A stretch of 64,000 nt of DNA from Sutcliffiella horikoshii (GTDB taxonomy: Bacteria > Bacillota > Bacilli > Bacillales > Bacillaceae_I), in assembly GCF_008180725.1 (NCBI RefSeq), contig NZ_VTEV01000005.1, forward strand, positions 1 to 64,000. The letters are read 5' to 3'. Positions 42,576-52,021 of this stretch are shown in pieces; the first letter of the stretch is position 1, and the number at the start of each line of letters is the position of its first letter. The position numbers and the translations under genes are program-made. The notes beneath the pieces were generated by a model, which ran no database searches, had not been told where the DNA came from, and saw only the letters and a program-made list of their open reading frames with translations.

Positions 42576-43202
42576 TCATATCTCCTTAGATGATAATGGA
42601 AGGAACAGTTGAATTCCTCTTTTATTTAAGGGAAGAAGTTTCATATCAGCGATCAGGTGGCTGATATAGGAGATGGTGCATGTATAGAATACTCCATTGA
42701 TAGATAGGGAGTGTTCTAGCTTCAAAGCTATGTAAGCGAAAAATGCTACACCAAGCAGGGAATGGGTATAACTTCGGTGGGACACCAAGGAAGCTACTAT
42801 GATATAGACACCAAAAAGTATTACCCACATTTGTTGCAGGGAAACCCCTCCGAGTATTACCCCTGCACCAGTGATGGTCAGCATATGTTTCTGTTTTATT
42901 AAGGAAGAGATAAGAATCATAAGCGCTCCAATTCCTATTCCCCTTAACTTTTCCTCTAGGCTTCCTTCATATAAACTGTATAGGATCATCATTGTTCCTA
43001 TGATTTGAGCAATTAATCTCGTCACTTTGTGGGATAACGTTATTCTTCCGCGAAGTTTCCCGTCAATATCAAGGTCTGGCACAAGACCTGATATGGTCCC
43101 CAAGCTGACTAAAATAAGCGTGGTAGTCGGGGATGTGTACAACGTGTTTGCTACTGCGAAACCTGTAGCTGCCCCTATGGCTGCATGTGCAGTTCCATTC
43201 AT
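42576..43202 (-). CDS. membrane-bound metal-dependent hydrolase, YdjM/YvsG-like
   Basis: A 208-aa polytopic membrane protein of the PF04307 family. Metal-binding motifs HAAIGAATG, VPDLDID, SHRSYTHSLLG and SHLIADM are all present among about six hydrophobic helices. The ATG at 43202 is 9 nt after AGAGGTG; the GTG at 43214 lies in that site. E. coli YdjM is LexA-controlled, and a LexA-like box lies upstream here too. A paralogue, yfhP, is at 23.96 kb. Reaction unknown. Confidence 0.83.
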   Translation of the reverse strand: MNGTAHAAIGAATGFAVANTLYTSPTTTLILVSLGTISGLVPDLDIDGKLRGRITLSHKVTRLIAQIIGTMMILYSLYEGSLEEKLRGIGIGALMILISSLIKQKHMLTITGAGVILGGVSLQQMWVILFGVYIIVASLVSHRSYTHSLLGVAFFAYIALKLEHSLSINGVFYTCTISYISHLIADMKLLPLNKRGIQLFLPLSSKEI

Positions 43203-43301
43203 GTTTTGTTTCACCTCTGTCTGACGTTCTGAATTGGTGATGTGTTGGGATTTCTCCTAAATCGTAGGTTATGTAACATCACATTTTAGCTATTGTACAA
43301 G

Positions 43302-43315
43302 AAAACATTTGTTCT
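43302..43315 (-). promoter_or_regulatory. candidate LexA box upstream of the YdjM-like gene
   Basis: Minus strand: AGAACAAATGTTTT matches 12 of 14 positions of the Bacillus LexA box CGAACRNRYGTTYC, mismatching only the two end positions. It lies about 100 nt before the start codon. Confidence 0.5.
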
Positions 43316-43404
43316 GTTCAGGTGCAAAAGTCCTGAATGTTCGTGGTTGGGGTGGGGGTATGTTCGGAAAATATAGGTTTGTTTGTAACTTTTTTCGGAG
43401 TGGA

Positions 43405-43487
43405 AATTGCGAATCGCCCGATTGTACCTGTAAATCGCACGTAAATTGAAATTTCCGCCCGATTACCTTTAATATTCGCCCGATTCT
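43405..43487. repeat. 21-bp degenerate tandem array (family A, locus 2)
   Basis: On the minus strand four units of 20-21 bp carry AATCGGGCGA, AATCGGGCGG, ACGTGCGATT and AATCGGGCGATT cores. Same core as 31199-31261. Apart from this, the LexA-like box and a terminator, the 43203-43589 gap has no gene. Confidence 0.75.
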
Positions 43488-43547
43488 CTGACTACATACC
43501 CCCTCTAGGTATACACGAATCCCCTCCCGTCATACTAAACTCTAATA

Positions 43548-43588
43548 TAAAAAGACCCTCCCACTTAAAAGTGCAGAAGGGTCTCTAA
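43548..43588 (-). terminator. terminator of the SNF2/DUF2161 operon
   Basis: Minus strand: GAGACCCTTCTGCAC / GTGGGAGGGTCTTTTT hairpin, directly at the end of the DUF2161 gene. Confidence 0.88.
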
Positions 43589-43589
43589 C

Positions 43590-44309
43590 TCACTCCATTT
43601 TCTTCATAAAGTGCTCCACAAGCTCTATATGTTCCCGAAGTTCCGTCTTCCCTTTTTCACTGATCACATAGGTCCCGCGTTTTACCCGTTCGAACCAGCG
43701 GTAATAGTTCTTTGTTAAAATGGAAGAGGTTTTCTCGCCAGTTCCTAAATCCCGCAAAGCCTTTGGCGATAGAGGACCATACTTCTCTAGATAACAGGCA
43801 ATTTGGACGCAGTTCTCTTTATAAGCAGTTCTAATTTTTACTCGGCTGCTGCCACCGAGATTGACATCAGATGAACGCCCGTCCATCTCTTTGACCAATG
43901 CATCACGCTTGCGTTTATTTTGACCCATGCTTTTCGCCCGGTCAAACGGAACTGGATCAAATATTACCTCCACGCGCTTCCCGCGCCCACTGAATGACAC
44001 CACAATCAAGCCCAGTTCAAGCCGCTTAATTAAATGACACAGATCTGTCCAACGCTTTGATCGCCTACTAAAAGATGGCTTTGGTATTGCTATATAAACA
44101 AGGTCTGTAAGCTTCTGCCGCTTCGTCGCCTGAATGAGCAGCTGAACATTTAAAGTCAGCTTTAGCTCTACAACAACAATCGCTTCACCTTTCACCATCG
44201 CAATATCGCAGTCGTTCACTTCCCCGTACACTTCATAGCCTTCTTTCACAAAATGCTTTTGAATAGGCTTATACAAATCTACTTCATACATTTTTTTCTT
44301 TTCTGTCAT
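43590..44309 (-). CDS. DUF2161 family protein, putative PD-(D/E)XK-type phosphodiesterase
   Basis: A 239-aa soluble protein of the DUF2161 family. The N-terminal 130 residues show a PD-(D/E)XK-like core: CDIAMVKGEAIVVVELKLTL supplies the D...ExK residues (about 34-52). The C-terminal half has winged-helix-like features (LEKYGPLSPKALRDLGTGEKTSSILTKNYYRWFERVKRGTYV is the segment at about 180-222). It begins 19 nt after the SNF2 helicase stop, so the two are an operon. Nuclease activity is inferred only from the fold-like motif. Confidence 0.78.
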   Translation of the reverse strand: MTEKKKMYEVDLYKPIQKHFVKEGYEVYGEVNDCDIAMVKGEAIVVVELKLTLNVQLLIQATKRQKLTDLVYIAIPKPSFSRRSKRWTDLCHLIKRLELGLIVVSFSGRGKRVEVIFDPVPFDRAKSMGQNKRKRDALVKEMDGRSSDVNLGGSSRVKIRTAYKENCVQIACYLEKYGPLSPKALRDLGTGEKTSSILTKNYYRWFERVKRGTYVISEKGKTELREHIELVEHFMKKME

Positions 44310-44328
44310 GCTTACACACCAACCTCCC

Positions 44329-47300
44329 CTAAATGGAAAGAATCTCTCGGATGTCCTCCTCCGTTAATGCTTTTGACACTCTTTCGTCAGGGTCTATAAT
44401 TTCTTCAATTAAATGTCTCTTTTTATCCTGCAGTTCGTTCATTTTTTCTTCGATTGTTCCCCTTGCAACAAGCTTTATCACCTGAACCGTTTGCGTTTGG
44501 CCCATTCGGTGGGCACGGTCAGCCGCCTGTTCTTCCACTGCAGGATTCCACCAAAGATCATATAAGATAACCGTATCGGCACCTGTCAGGTTAAGACCAG
44601 TCCCTCCTGCCTTTAGCGAAATTAAGAAAAAGTCTCTTTCCCCAGAGTTGAACCTTTCACAACGCTCTACCCTTTCTTCTGATGGAGTTTGGCCGTCAAG
44701 GTAAAAGTAGGACAGTCCTTGATAGGCAAGCTCTCTTCCTATCAGTTCCAGCATTTTAGTAAACTGAGAGAAAATAAGCACCCTTCTTCCTGAGCGCTGG
44801 GACTCTTCAATTAACTGTAAGAGCATTTCGAACTTAGCCGATCTACCCTTATATCCGTTAACAAAAAGCGTGGGATGACAACAAATCTGACGTAGCCTTG
44901 TTAACCCAGCTAGTATCCTGATTTTATTTTTCCTCAATGTGTCTTTGTTCAAATGCTTCAATGTATCGTGTCGGAGCTTTGCAAGGTAAGCAGCATAAAG
45001 CTTCTTTTGCTCTGGTAAAAGCTCCACTGACTCGAGACTTTCCAGTTTTTCTGGTAACTCCGCCAGTACTTCCTCCTTCACGCGTCGCAGCATAAATGGC
45101 CGGATCCTACGCGCAATGGTTTTCCTTGTTAAATTGCTATATTCCTTCAATCCCATAAACAACTCAGGAAAGACAACATGATAAATGGACCACAGCTCTT
45201 CCAGAGAATTTTCGAAAGGAGTCCCTGTTAAAGCAAATTTATAATCGGCTTCCACTCTTTTCACTGCTCGAAACGTTTGAGTAACTGGGTTCTTAAAGGC
45301 CTGTGCTTCATCAAAAAATACCGTATGGAACAGGTTAGTCGCATAAAGATGAATATCACGTCTCAACAAAGGATATGAAGTAATGACGACATCCACTTCC
45401 TTTATCTGTGAAAAAACCTGCTCGCGTTCCTTTCGTGTGCCATCTATAATGACAGCCTTTATCTCTGGAGCAAATTTTCCGATTTCACTAAGCCAGTTAT
45501 AGGTTAATGAAGAAGGTGTAACAATTAATACCGGACATTTTTTATAACGGATAGCAGGTATCTCTGAGAGGATAAACGTGATACTCTGCAAGGTTTTCCC
45601 AAGCCCCATATCATCTGCCAAGATTCCACCAAACCCGTAGTGAGCCAATGTTTTCATCCATCTATAGCCATGTACTTGGTAATCTCTTAAGATATTATCC
45701 ACTTGATTTGGAACCGGAATATTGTCACCACTTGGGTTTTGGATTTCCTCCAGAAACTGTCGGAAACTATCTTCTAAAGAAAACACACCTTGATCTGTTA
45801 CGGAATCCATCATCTTGAAGCCTTTAATAATGGGTATATTCAAACCCTGTTCTAAATCCTCATTCTGCACTGGATTGGCTTGCAAGAAACGTTGAATCTC
45901 TTCAAATTCCCTCGTTTCCAAAGAAAGCAATGAGCCATTCTTCAAACGGTAGTATTTTCTCTTTTCCTCTAGTGCACTTAAAAGCTCCCTGATTTGAGAT
46001 TCTGGAATACCGTCCATTTCAAATTTAAATTCAAGCCAGTTGGTCCGTTCTTTTTTTACTCTAATTCGTATTTGCGGTTTAGCTGGCTCCCTAAAAATTC
46101 GATTTCTAATAGCAGTAGTCGCATACACTTGTACAAAACGTTGCAACTTAGGCAGCACATGATAGAGGAATTGGTACTCCAATTCTTCGTTGTGCAAGAA
46201 GTACCCTTCTTCCGTACTTCCGAATTCACTGTCCTCCATTAAATCAAGAATCATTTGCTCCTTATCATAATCGCGGATAATCATGGTGTTCATCCGGTGC
46301 TCTCTTGGATCTAGAGGATTGATCATCACCTGTTCATATTGAAACTCTAAACTTGCTAAAAGCCGGTTTTTCACTCTGTCAAGATAGAGTTTCGCTACTA
46401 ACGGGGTTTTTGCAAAACGTTTGGCGACCGTATCATCAAGTTCCACTTTTCCAAGTTTCCGTAGGCCCGGCACTACCTTTTCAACGAACATCTCCACTTG
46501 ATTTATAGCAATAGGGATGGAATTTGTCCTTGAGGCATCCAACATTCTTTTCAACTCAGAGAGTCGACGGCAGTCATCTGTATCTAAGGAAATAAAGTAT
46601 CCATCCTTAAAAACTGTATTATATGCTCTGAAAACTAATAAACTCTTTAGCCCATCAACCTTTAGTAGAACCCCATTTGCATTATCTTCTGTAAAAGAAA
46701 AATGAAGGGAAAGGGGCTCTTTTATTAACTTAAAGCTTTTATATTCTTGCTTATTAAGATGTATGTTCACATCTACTTGCTGTAAAAGCGGTGCAACTTT
46801 TCTAAAGGAGGAAGGTGGAATAATTAGTTCTTGCGGCACTATTTCCATTTCCTCCATAAATGTTTTTTCATCATCTAGAATGTCTATCAAATATTGAATA
46901 ACAGCATCCGCTTTGTTTTTAAAGCAATGAACAGCTGGGTCAAACAAGTCACTTTTCTTTCCATTCTTTATATCATGTAATAGTTTACGTGGATCTTGTA
47001 CAACGTTCTGGTGCAACGAAAGCTCTATTCCAAGAGAATTCCCCTTATCATTTACTACCGGTTTCAAGCCAAAAGCTACGTCTACCACTTCTCTTTTTTC
47101 GAAATGGAGCTGACTGCCACTTGTAGGTTTCTTATCTGCTTGGAAAAGCCGAAACACTTCTTCTGACAGGTCATGCTGTGACAAATGACTTTCATAAATC
47201 GTCAAGAGCACAGCCGCAACGTGTTGACATTCTATTTTTACGGAAGCAAGCTTTGGACAAGTACAGCTTGTGTGAAAGTCCTCCGTTCCGTCCGCCGTTA

Positions 47301-47463
47301 CGACAACACGAAATTCCTCAGAGGTCGTAACAACAGCAACACACTTTTCGTTAGTCCATTCTTCTATTTTCACTTTATCCGATCTGCGAAATGCCTCCCC
47401 GCTTTTTAAGGAAACAGAACCACATCGTTCCTGGATGAGTTTTTTATCTACTTTTATGTTCAT
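44329..47463 (-). CDS. SNF2-family helicase with SWIM zinc finger
   Basis: A 1044-aa Swi2/Snf2 ATPase. A SWIM zinc finger lies near residues 60-80 (CTCP ... ECQH). A helicase-associated domain fills the first half. The SNF2 motor has Walker A DDMGLGKTLQ (about 615), motif II DEAQ (about 716), ALTGTPFEN and helicase C motifs (LIFSQFTKMLEL, SLKAGGTGLNLTGADTVI, DRAHRMGQTQTV). It is probably a dsDNA translocase. The ATG at 47463 follows AAAGGAGAACACCAC; the longer frame adds 33 residues without a ribosome site. Operon with the DUF2161 gene. Confidence 0.88.
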   Translation of the reverse strand: MNIKVDKKLIQERCGSVSLKSGEAFRRSDKVKIEEWTNEKCVAVVTTSEEFRVVVTADGTEDFHTSCTCPKLASVKIECQHVAAVLLTIYESHLSQHDLSEEVFRLFQADKKPTSGSQLHFEKREVVDVAFGLKPVVNDKGNSLGIELSLHQNVVQDPRKLLHDIKNGKKSDLFDPAVHCFKNKADAVIQYLIDILDDEKTFMEEMEIVPQELIIPPSSFRKVAPLLQQVDVNIHLNKQEYKSFKLIKEPLSLHFSFTEDNANGVLLKVDGLKSLLVFRAYNTVFKDGYFISLDTDDCRRLSELKRMLDASRTNSIPIAINQVEMFVEKVVPGLRKLGKVELDDTVAKRFAKTPLVAKLYLDRVKNRLLASLEFQYEQVMINPLDPREHRMNTMIIRDYDKEQMILDLMEDSEFGSTEEGYFLHNEELEYQFLYHVLPKLQRFVQVYATTAIRNRIFREPAKPQIRIRVKKERTNWLEFKFEMDGIPESQIRELLSALEEKRKYYRLKNGSLLSLETREFEEIQRFLQANPVQNEDLEQGLNIPIIKGFKMMDSVTDQGVFSLEDSFRQFLEEIQNPSGDNIPVPNQVDNILRDYQVHGYRWMKTLAHYGFGGILADDMGLGKTLQSITFILSEIPAIRYKKCPVLIVTPSSLTYNWLSEIGKFAPEIKAVIIDGTRKEREQVFSQIKEVDVVITSYPLLRRDIHLYATNLFHTVFFDEAQAFKNPVTQTFRAVKRVEADYKFALTGTPFENSLEELWSIYHVVFPELFMGLKEYSNLTRKTIARRIRPFMLRRVKEEVLAELPEKLESLESVELLPEQKKLYAAYLAKLRHDTLKHLNKDTLRKNKIRILAGLTRLRQICCHPTLFVNGYKGRSAKFEMLLQLIEESQRSGRRVLIFSQFTKMLELIGRELAYQGLSYFYLDGQTPSEERVERCERFNSGERDFFLISLKAGGTGLNLTGADTVILYDLWWNPAVEEQAADRAHRMGQTQTVQVIKLVARGTIEEKMNELQDKKRHLIEEIIDPDERVSKALTEEDIREILSI

Positions 47464-47564
47464 GTGGTGTTCTCCTTTCAGGGTGGATTTCGACTTTCTA
47501 AAGTAGATTGTAACACACAATAAGAAGCACAGCCCCCTAGTCTGCAAGCTGTGTCCCCGCATTT

Positions 47565-48068
47565 CTATATGCTTCTTAAACTCTTTGATTTCATATCATC
47601 AACCGCTTCGTTCATTCTTGCAAGGTCATAGATCCCCTTCATCAGAAAGAATTTGACTACAAGATCTGGAATATCATTTCCGGATAAGGAATACCCTGCA
47701 GCACCAAGCAGGTCTTCTGTTTCTTCTTCATCAAGTCCCAAGGCAAAAGCCAATGCCACAATCGTTGCTTTTTTGGGGCGATACTCTGGGTTGGTTCTTA
47801 TTTTAGAAAAGTGTTTTCGGTCCAAACCGGCCTGTTTATATATCTCCGCATCTGTTCCGCCATGGCGATCCATATACTGAAACAGGACCTGTTGCAAAGT
47901 CGGCTTCTTATTGTTTTTAATGAACTCTTCAATCTCAAACACATCACTTTTTTCATGTAAAATAGGTGATTCGTTGTAGCAGTTGTAATCTTCTTTTTCC
48001 AACACATCATGAATTTGATGCTGCCAAATAAATTGTTCGAGTTCCTCCAAAAACTTTTTATCTACCAT
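47565..48068 (-). CDS. helix-turn-helix protein partnered with a VWA protein
   Basis: A 167-aa protein with an acidic N-terminus and a central HTH (residues about 57-125). The block TDAEIYKQAGLDRKHFSKIR followed by YRPKKATIVALAFALGL and EDLLGAAGYSLS is a widespread HTH family often adjacent to VWA or macro-domain genes (from memory). The ATG at 48068 has GGAGGT six nt upstream; the frame to 48344 is an artefact crossing the divergent VWA gene. About 85 bp separate the two divergent genes, suggesting joint control. Confidence 0.75.
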   Translation of the reverse strand: MVDKKFLEELEQFIWQHQIHDVLEKEDYNCYNESPILHEKSDVFEIEEFIKNNKKPTLQQVLFQYMDRHGGTDAEIYKQAGLDRKHFSKIRTNPEYRPKKATIVALAFALGLDEEETEDLLGAAGYSLSGNDIPDLVVKFFLMKGIYDLARMNEAVDDMKSKSLRSI

Positions 48069-48153
48069 TCCCCTACCTCCAAATGTCGCTTTGAAGGCGA
48101 CCATTTTATGGATATTGTTAGTTATTATTATAGCATGAAGGAGGATGATGAAA

Positions 48154-48750
48154 ATGAATAAAAACTTAACTGAGATTATTTTTCTACTGGACAGAAGCGG
48201 GTCCATGGGAGGCCTGGAAAAGGATACAATTGGAGGGTTTAACGCATTCTTGGAAAGACAATGTAGACATGAAGGAGAAACCCTTGTTACCACCGTCCTT
48301 TTCGACGATGAAGTGGAAATTCTGTGGAACGGTGTAGATGCCAAGAATGTTACGTTAACAAGAGAAGACTATTACGTTAGGGGCACTACCTCTCTGTTGG
48401 ATGCAATTGGAAAAACTATAATAGATGTCGGAAACCGCTTGTCACGTACGAAAAAAGCTTCAAGGCCTGGTCATGTAATCTTTGTCATCACCACCGACGG
48501 CATGGAAAATTCAAGTGTAGAGGTCACGTATCCGAGAGTAAAAGAATTAATCCGTCACCAAGAAGAAAAATATAGTTGGCAATTCATTTTCATGGGAGCG
48601 AATATCGACGTTGCAAAGGAAGCGGAAAACTTAGGCATACAGGGGGATCGAGCATTTAACTTTGAAGCTACCAACAAAGGCGTCGAGATGATGTATGAAA
48701 ATGTATGTGACATCGTTTCTGAGAAAAGGATACAAGTAATAGAAGATTGA
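48154..48750 (+). CDS. von Willebrand factor A domain protein
   Basis: A 198-aa single-domain VWA protein without signal peptide or membrane helix. The MIDAS motif is complete: DRSGSMG (about residues 14-20), a Thr in RGTTSLLDA and Asp in TTDGMEN. AAGGAGG is placed 9 nt before the ATG at 48154; ATGs at 48145 and 48148 are too close to it. Divergent from the HTH gene. It resembles TerY-like cytosolic VWA proteins; partner and role unknown. Confidence 0.8.
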   Translation: MNKNLTEIIFLLDRSGSMGGLEKDTIGGFNAFLERQCRHEGETLVTTVLFDDEVEILWNGVDAKNVTLTREDYYVRGTTSLLDAIGKTIIDVGNRLSRTKKASRPGHVIFVITTDGMENSSVEVTYPRVKELIRHQEEKYSWQFIFMGANIDVAKEAENLGIQGDRAFNFEATNKGVEMMYENVCDIVSEKRIQVIED

Positions 48751-48769
48751 TATAATGCTGGAAAAAGTC

Positions 48770-48806
48770 AAAAGGGAACCTTCTTCATCTACACGGGTTC
48801 CCCTCT
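48770..48806. terminator. bidirectional terminator between VWA and amidase genes
   Basis: GGGAACC ... GGTTCCC stem with a T-run on the minus strand and a T-rich plus-strand flank. Confidence 0.75.
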
Positions 48807-48815
48807 TCATTTCTT

Positions 48816-50318
48816 TTATTTTGCAGTAGTGGATAGCAACTCTTCCATACCTACCCAGAGTTCTGTTTTTTCTATCTGCCCTGCCATCTGCAAAAGCAGG
48901 TCTTCTTTCCCTCGCCCTGCCATTAACTGGACACCTACTGGGAGACCCTCCTTTGTCACATGGACTGGTAACGACATAGCCGGCTGCCCCGTCAAGTTTG
49001 CAAGCTGCGTGAAAGGAACTCTTTTTAAGCTTTCTTGTACAAGTTGTTCCACAATACCCATTTTCTTGAGGATTGCAGCAGATCCTAACTTCCCCGTCAC
49101 TTGCAGAGCAATACTCTCAAGCGGCGTAAGTTTGTGATCTCCAATTTTTGCAGGGGGAAAGGCAGTGGCAGGCGTTATATATAAATCATAGGTTTCATGA
49201 AATTCTTCCATTGCATATGCTGCAACATCCCATTCCCTCATATTGAGGACGAATTCTTGCGCAGACATGGATTTACCAATGAGGGAAAGTAGCCAAGTTG
49301 CAGGCTCCACATCATTTAAAGTAGCTTTCCTTCCAAGTATCTCCTCTAGGGAAGAAACCATAGCGCTAACTTCTCCAAAGTAGAGGGAAAGATAACTTGT
49401 GGCAACTTTCTTCCCATCTATCGGTGCATCTTTCTCTTCAAGACTGTGACCTTCTGTCTCTAGATATTTTAAAGTTTTTGTTACTGCCTTTACACAGTCA
49501 GGATGAACTTCTGTACCAATTGGCGATTTAGTAGAGTAAGCAATTCGGAGCTTTTTCTCTATCGGTTGTTGAATAATATCCAAGAAACTTCCATCATAAT
49601 CTGGAATGGAAAATGCCGCTCCTTTTTCAGCTCCCTTTAATTCATCTAAGACTGCTGCGCTATCTCTTACAGTCCTTGTCAACACATGTTCAACTGCCGC
49701 TCCTTGCCAAAACCGACCAAGCTGCGGACCTACCGGCGTTCTTCCCCTCGTAGGTTTTATCCCAAACAGACCACAGTATGCAGCAGGAATACGAATGGAG
49801 CCTCCTCCATCATTTGCTCCTGCAATTGGAACCATCCCTGATGCCACCGCTGCTGCCGAACCACCACTTGAACCTCCAGGGGTATGAGTAAGTTTCCATG
49901 GATTTTTTGCAGGACCATATACAACAGGCTCTGTTATTGCCATCAAGCCAAACTCTGGGACATTTGTTTGTCCTAAAAACAGAAAGCCGCTTTTCCTCAG
50001 ACGACTTACATATTCAGAGTCTCTCTTGGCCCTATATTTGTATAGAGCTTTAGATCCTAGCGTTTTTGGTTCACCTTTTATCTCCTGACCTATATCTTTT
50101 AATAGAATTGGAACCCCTGCAAACTGCCCTGTGATAGCCATTCCCGCGGTAGTCCTTGCCTGTTCGTACATCGAATGGATAACCGCATTCAGTTGGGGAT
50201 TTTGCGTCTCAATTTCACTGACCGCCATTTCTAACAGTTCAGCAGGCTTGACTTCCTTCTTTTTTACCAATTCCGCCAGTCCGAGTCCGTCATACTTTTT
50301 ATATTCATCCCTCTTCAA
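48816..50318 (-). CDS. amidase (amidase signature family)
   Basis: A 500-aa amidase with the Ser-cisSer-Lys triad. The catalytic Lys is in PILLKDIGQEIKG (about residue 75), the signature GGSSGGSAAAVASGM holds the serines (about 150-160), and the oxyanion segment NDGGGSIRIPAAYCG follows. The TTG at 50318 is preceded by GAGGTG six nt upstream and gives LKRDEYKKYDGLGLAELV, the normal family start; the ATG at 50381 has no ribosome site. Substrate unknown; not part of a gatCAB cluster. Confidence 0.87.
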   Translation of the reverse strand: MKRDEYKKYDGLGLAELVKKKEVKPAELLEMAVSEIETQNPQLNAVIHSMYEQARTTAGMAITGQFAGVPILLKDIGQEIKGEPKTLGSKALYKYRAKRDSEYVSRLRKSGFLFLGQTNVPEFGLMAITEPVVYGPAKNPWKLTHTPGGSSGGSAAAVASGMVPIAGANDGGGSIRIPAAYCGLFGIKPTRGRTPVGPQLGRFWQGAAVEHVLTRTVRDSAAVLDELKGAEKGAAFSIPDYDGSFLDIIQQPIEKKLRIAYSTKSPIGTEVHPDCVKAVTKTLKYLETEGHSLEEKDAPIDGKKVATSYLSLYFGEVSAMVSSLEEILGRKATLNDVEPATWLLSLIGKSMSAQEFVLNMREWDVAAYAMEEFHETYDLYITPATAFPPAKIGDHKLTPLESIALQVTGKLGSAAILKKMGIVEQLVQESLKRVPFTQLANLTGQPAMSLPVHVTKEGLPVGVQLMAGRGKEDLLLQMAGQIEKTELWVGMEELLSTTAK

Positions 50319-50505
50319 CGTTATCACCTCTCTATACTCTATTCCTTCATGCAGGTGAATAAACCTCTGTCTAGTAATCAATAAATATTACATTTTAATA
50401 TGTAGTTTCCACTATCAGCACCAAAGCCCACCTTTTAACATAGGCTACCATACAGAAATATTTACATCTTGGGCTTATTCGCCTTTGAGAGGGGTTTTGA
50501 TACAG

Positions 50506-51936
50506 ATGGAATTGACTGCAGCGCATTGGATGTATTTAGTTGGTACACTAGTTATCATCCTTACAATGTTGTTCAGGAAAAATGTAGTGGTTCCTGCCAT
50601 ACTGGTGACTTTTTTAGTGGGGTGGATTTTCAGTGGGTCCTTCATTTTCGGACTTCAAACCATATTTAACGCCAGCTTGGTTGCAGCAGGAGAGCTTTTT
50701 AATATCTTCCTGATTATTGCCATCATGACGGCACTTTTACATTCCCTTAAATCATTAGGTACGGATGAACAAATGATCACTCCTTTTCAGCGGGTGATGA
50801 AAAACGGGCATGTCTCGTTTTGGGTGATTGTGTTTGTTACTTATGCGATTTCTCTATTTTTCTGGCCTACTCCAGCGGTACCGCTTGTCGGTGCACTCTT
50901 AATTCCAGTTGCCGTTAGAGCAGGACTTCCACCGATTGGGGCAGCCATCGCTATTTCCCTTGCCGGTCAAGGGATGGCGCTATCATCGGATTACATTATC
51001 CAAATTGCCCCATCTTTAACAGCCACCGCTGCTGCAGTTGACATTGGTACGGTAGCCGATCGCGGTTTCATCTTATCCCTTGTGACAGGAGCAGTTGCTA
51101 TCACACTTGCTTATATTTCGATACGCAAGCTTATTGTGCGACCGTCAAATGAGCATTTAATAAAATGGAACAATGTAGATAACCAGAGCGGTGACACGGA
51201 TGGTGTGACAGAAAGCGGACGTGTGACAAAAAGCAAATACAGTACACTGTTTGCTATCTTAGTTCCAGGAACATTTTTAGCTATCATCATCTATATGGTT
51301 CTGGCCAAATTTTCCGATGTCATTCCTTCTCTCGAGGGTGGAGCTGGCGCGGCCCTTATAGGTGGAGCTTCACTCATTCTATTAATTGGAGCGTCATACT
51401 TCCTTAATGCACGTACCTCCCTTCAAACTGTCAGTGACAATATTGTCAAAGGCTTCTTGTTTGCCTTTAGGGCGATGGGGCCGGTTATTCCGATTGCTGG
51501 ATTCTTCTTTATTGGCAGTGGGGAACTTGCTTCTAGAATCTTGGGAACTCCTGCTGAGGAGACACCCTCCTTCCTGTTTGACCTGATACTTGCCGGTCAG
51601 TCATATATCCCTGAAAGTTCATTTATCGCAGGATTTGGAATACTTCTAATCGGGATGATAACAGGGTTAGATGGTTCTGGCTTCTCGGGACTCCCTCTTG
51701 TTGGAGCGCTATCTGGAGCCCTTGGTGAAAGTGTTGGTGTGGAAGCTGCCACACTTGCAGCAATAGGACAGATGGGTTCTGTCTGGGTTGGCGGCGGAAC
51801 GTTGATTGCCTGGTCTTCCCTTGTAGCTGTTGCAGGTTTTGCGAAGGTTCCTGTAATGGAGCTTGTACGTAGGAGTTTTGTACCCGTTATAATTGGTTTG
51901 ATTGTAGCAACGTTAGTAGGTCTCTGGTTATACTAA
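50506..51936 (+). CDS. GntP/CitMHS-like membrane permease
   Basis: A 477-aa transporter with about 12 hydrophobic helices. The FWPTPAVPLVGALLIPVAVRAGLPP and AIAISLAGQGMALSSDYIIQ region resembles the half-repeat of the ion-transporter superfamily, as in GntP-like permeases. Start ATG at 50506 about 11 nt after GAGAGGGG; the TTG at 50485 has none. Divergent from the amidase gene, so the two might act on related compounds. Family placement is tentative. Confidence 0.65.
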   Translation: MELTAAHWMYLVGTLVIILTMLFRKNVVVPAILVTFLVGWIFSGSFIFGLQTIFNASLVAAGELFNIFLIIAIMTALLHSLKSLGTDEQMITPFQRVMKNGHVSFWVIVFVTYAISLFFWPTPAVPLVGALLIPVAVRAGLPPIGAAIAISLAGQGMALSSDYIIQIAPSLTATAAAVDIGTVADRGFILSLVTGAVAITLAYISIRKLIVRPSNEHLIKWNNVDNQSGDTDGVTESGRVTKSKYSTLFAILVPGTFLAIIIYMVLAKFSDVIPSLEGGAGAALIGGASLILLIGASYFLNARTSLQTVSDNIVKGFLFAFRAMGPVIPIAGFFFIGSGELASRILGTPAEETPSFLFDLILAGQSYIPESSFIAGFGILLIGMITGLDGSGFSGLPLVGALSGALGESVGVEAATLAAIGQMGSVWVGGGTLIAWSSLVAVAGFAKVPVMELVRRSFVPVIIGLIVATLVGLWLY

Positions 51937-51941
51937 TGAAT

Positions 51942-51979
51942 GTGAAGCCTTCATTCTTTTATGGATGAAGGCTTTTGAC
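51942..51979 (+). terminator. terminator of the permease gene
   Basis: AAGCCTTCAT ... ATGAAGGCTTTT hairpin directly after the stop. Confidence 0.9.
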
Positions 51980-52021
51980 TGTTAAAATTGGGTATGTATA
52001 TTTTACATAATAAAAAATAGG

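Noticed and set aside
47565-48344. HTH protein of 259 aa starting at 48344
   Set aside because: The extra 92 residues overlap the divergent VWA gene; the ATG at 48068 has GGAGGT at correct spacing.
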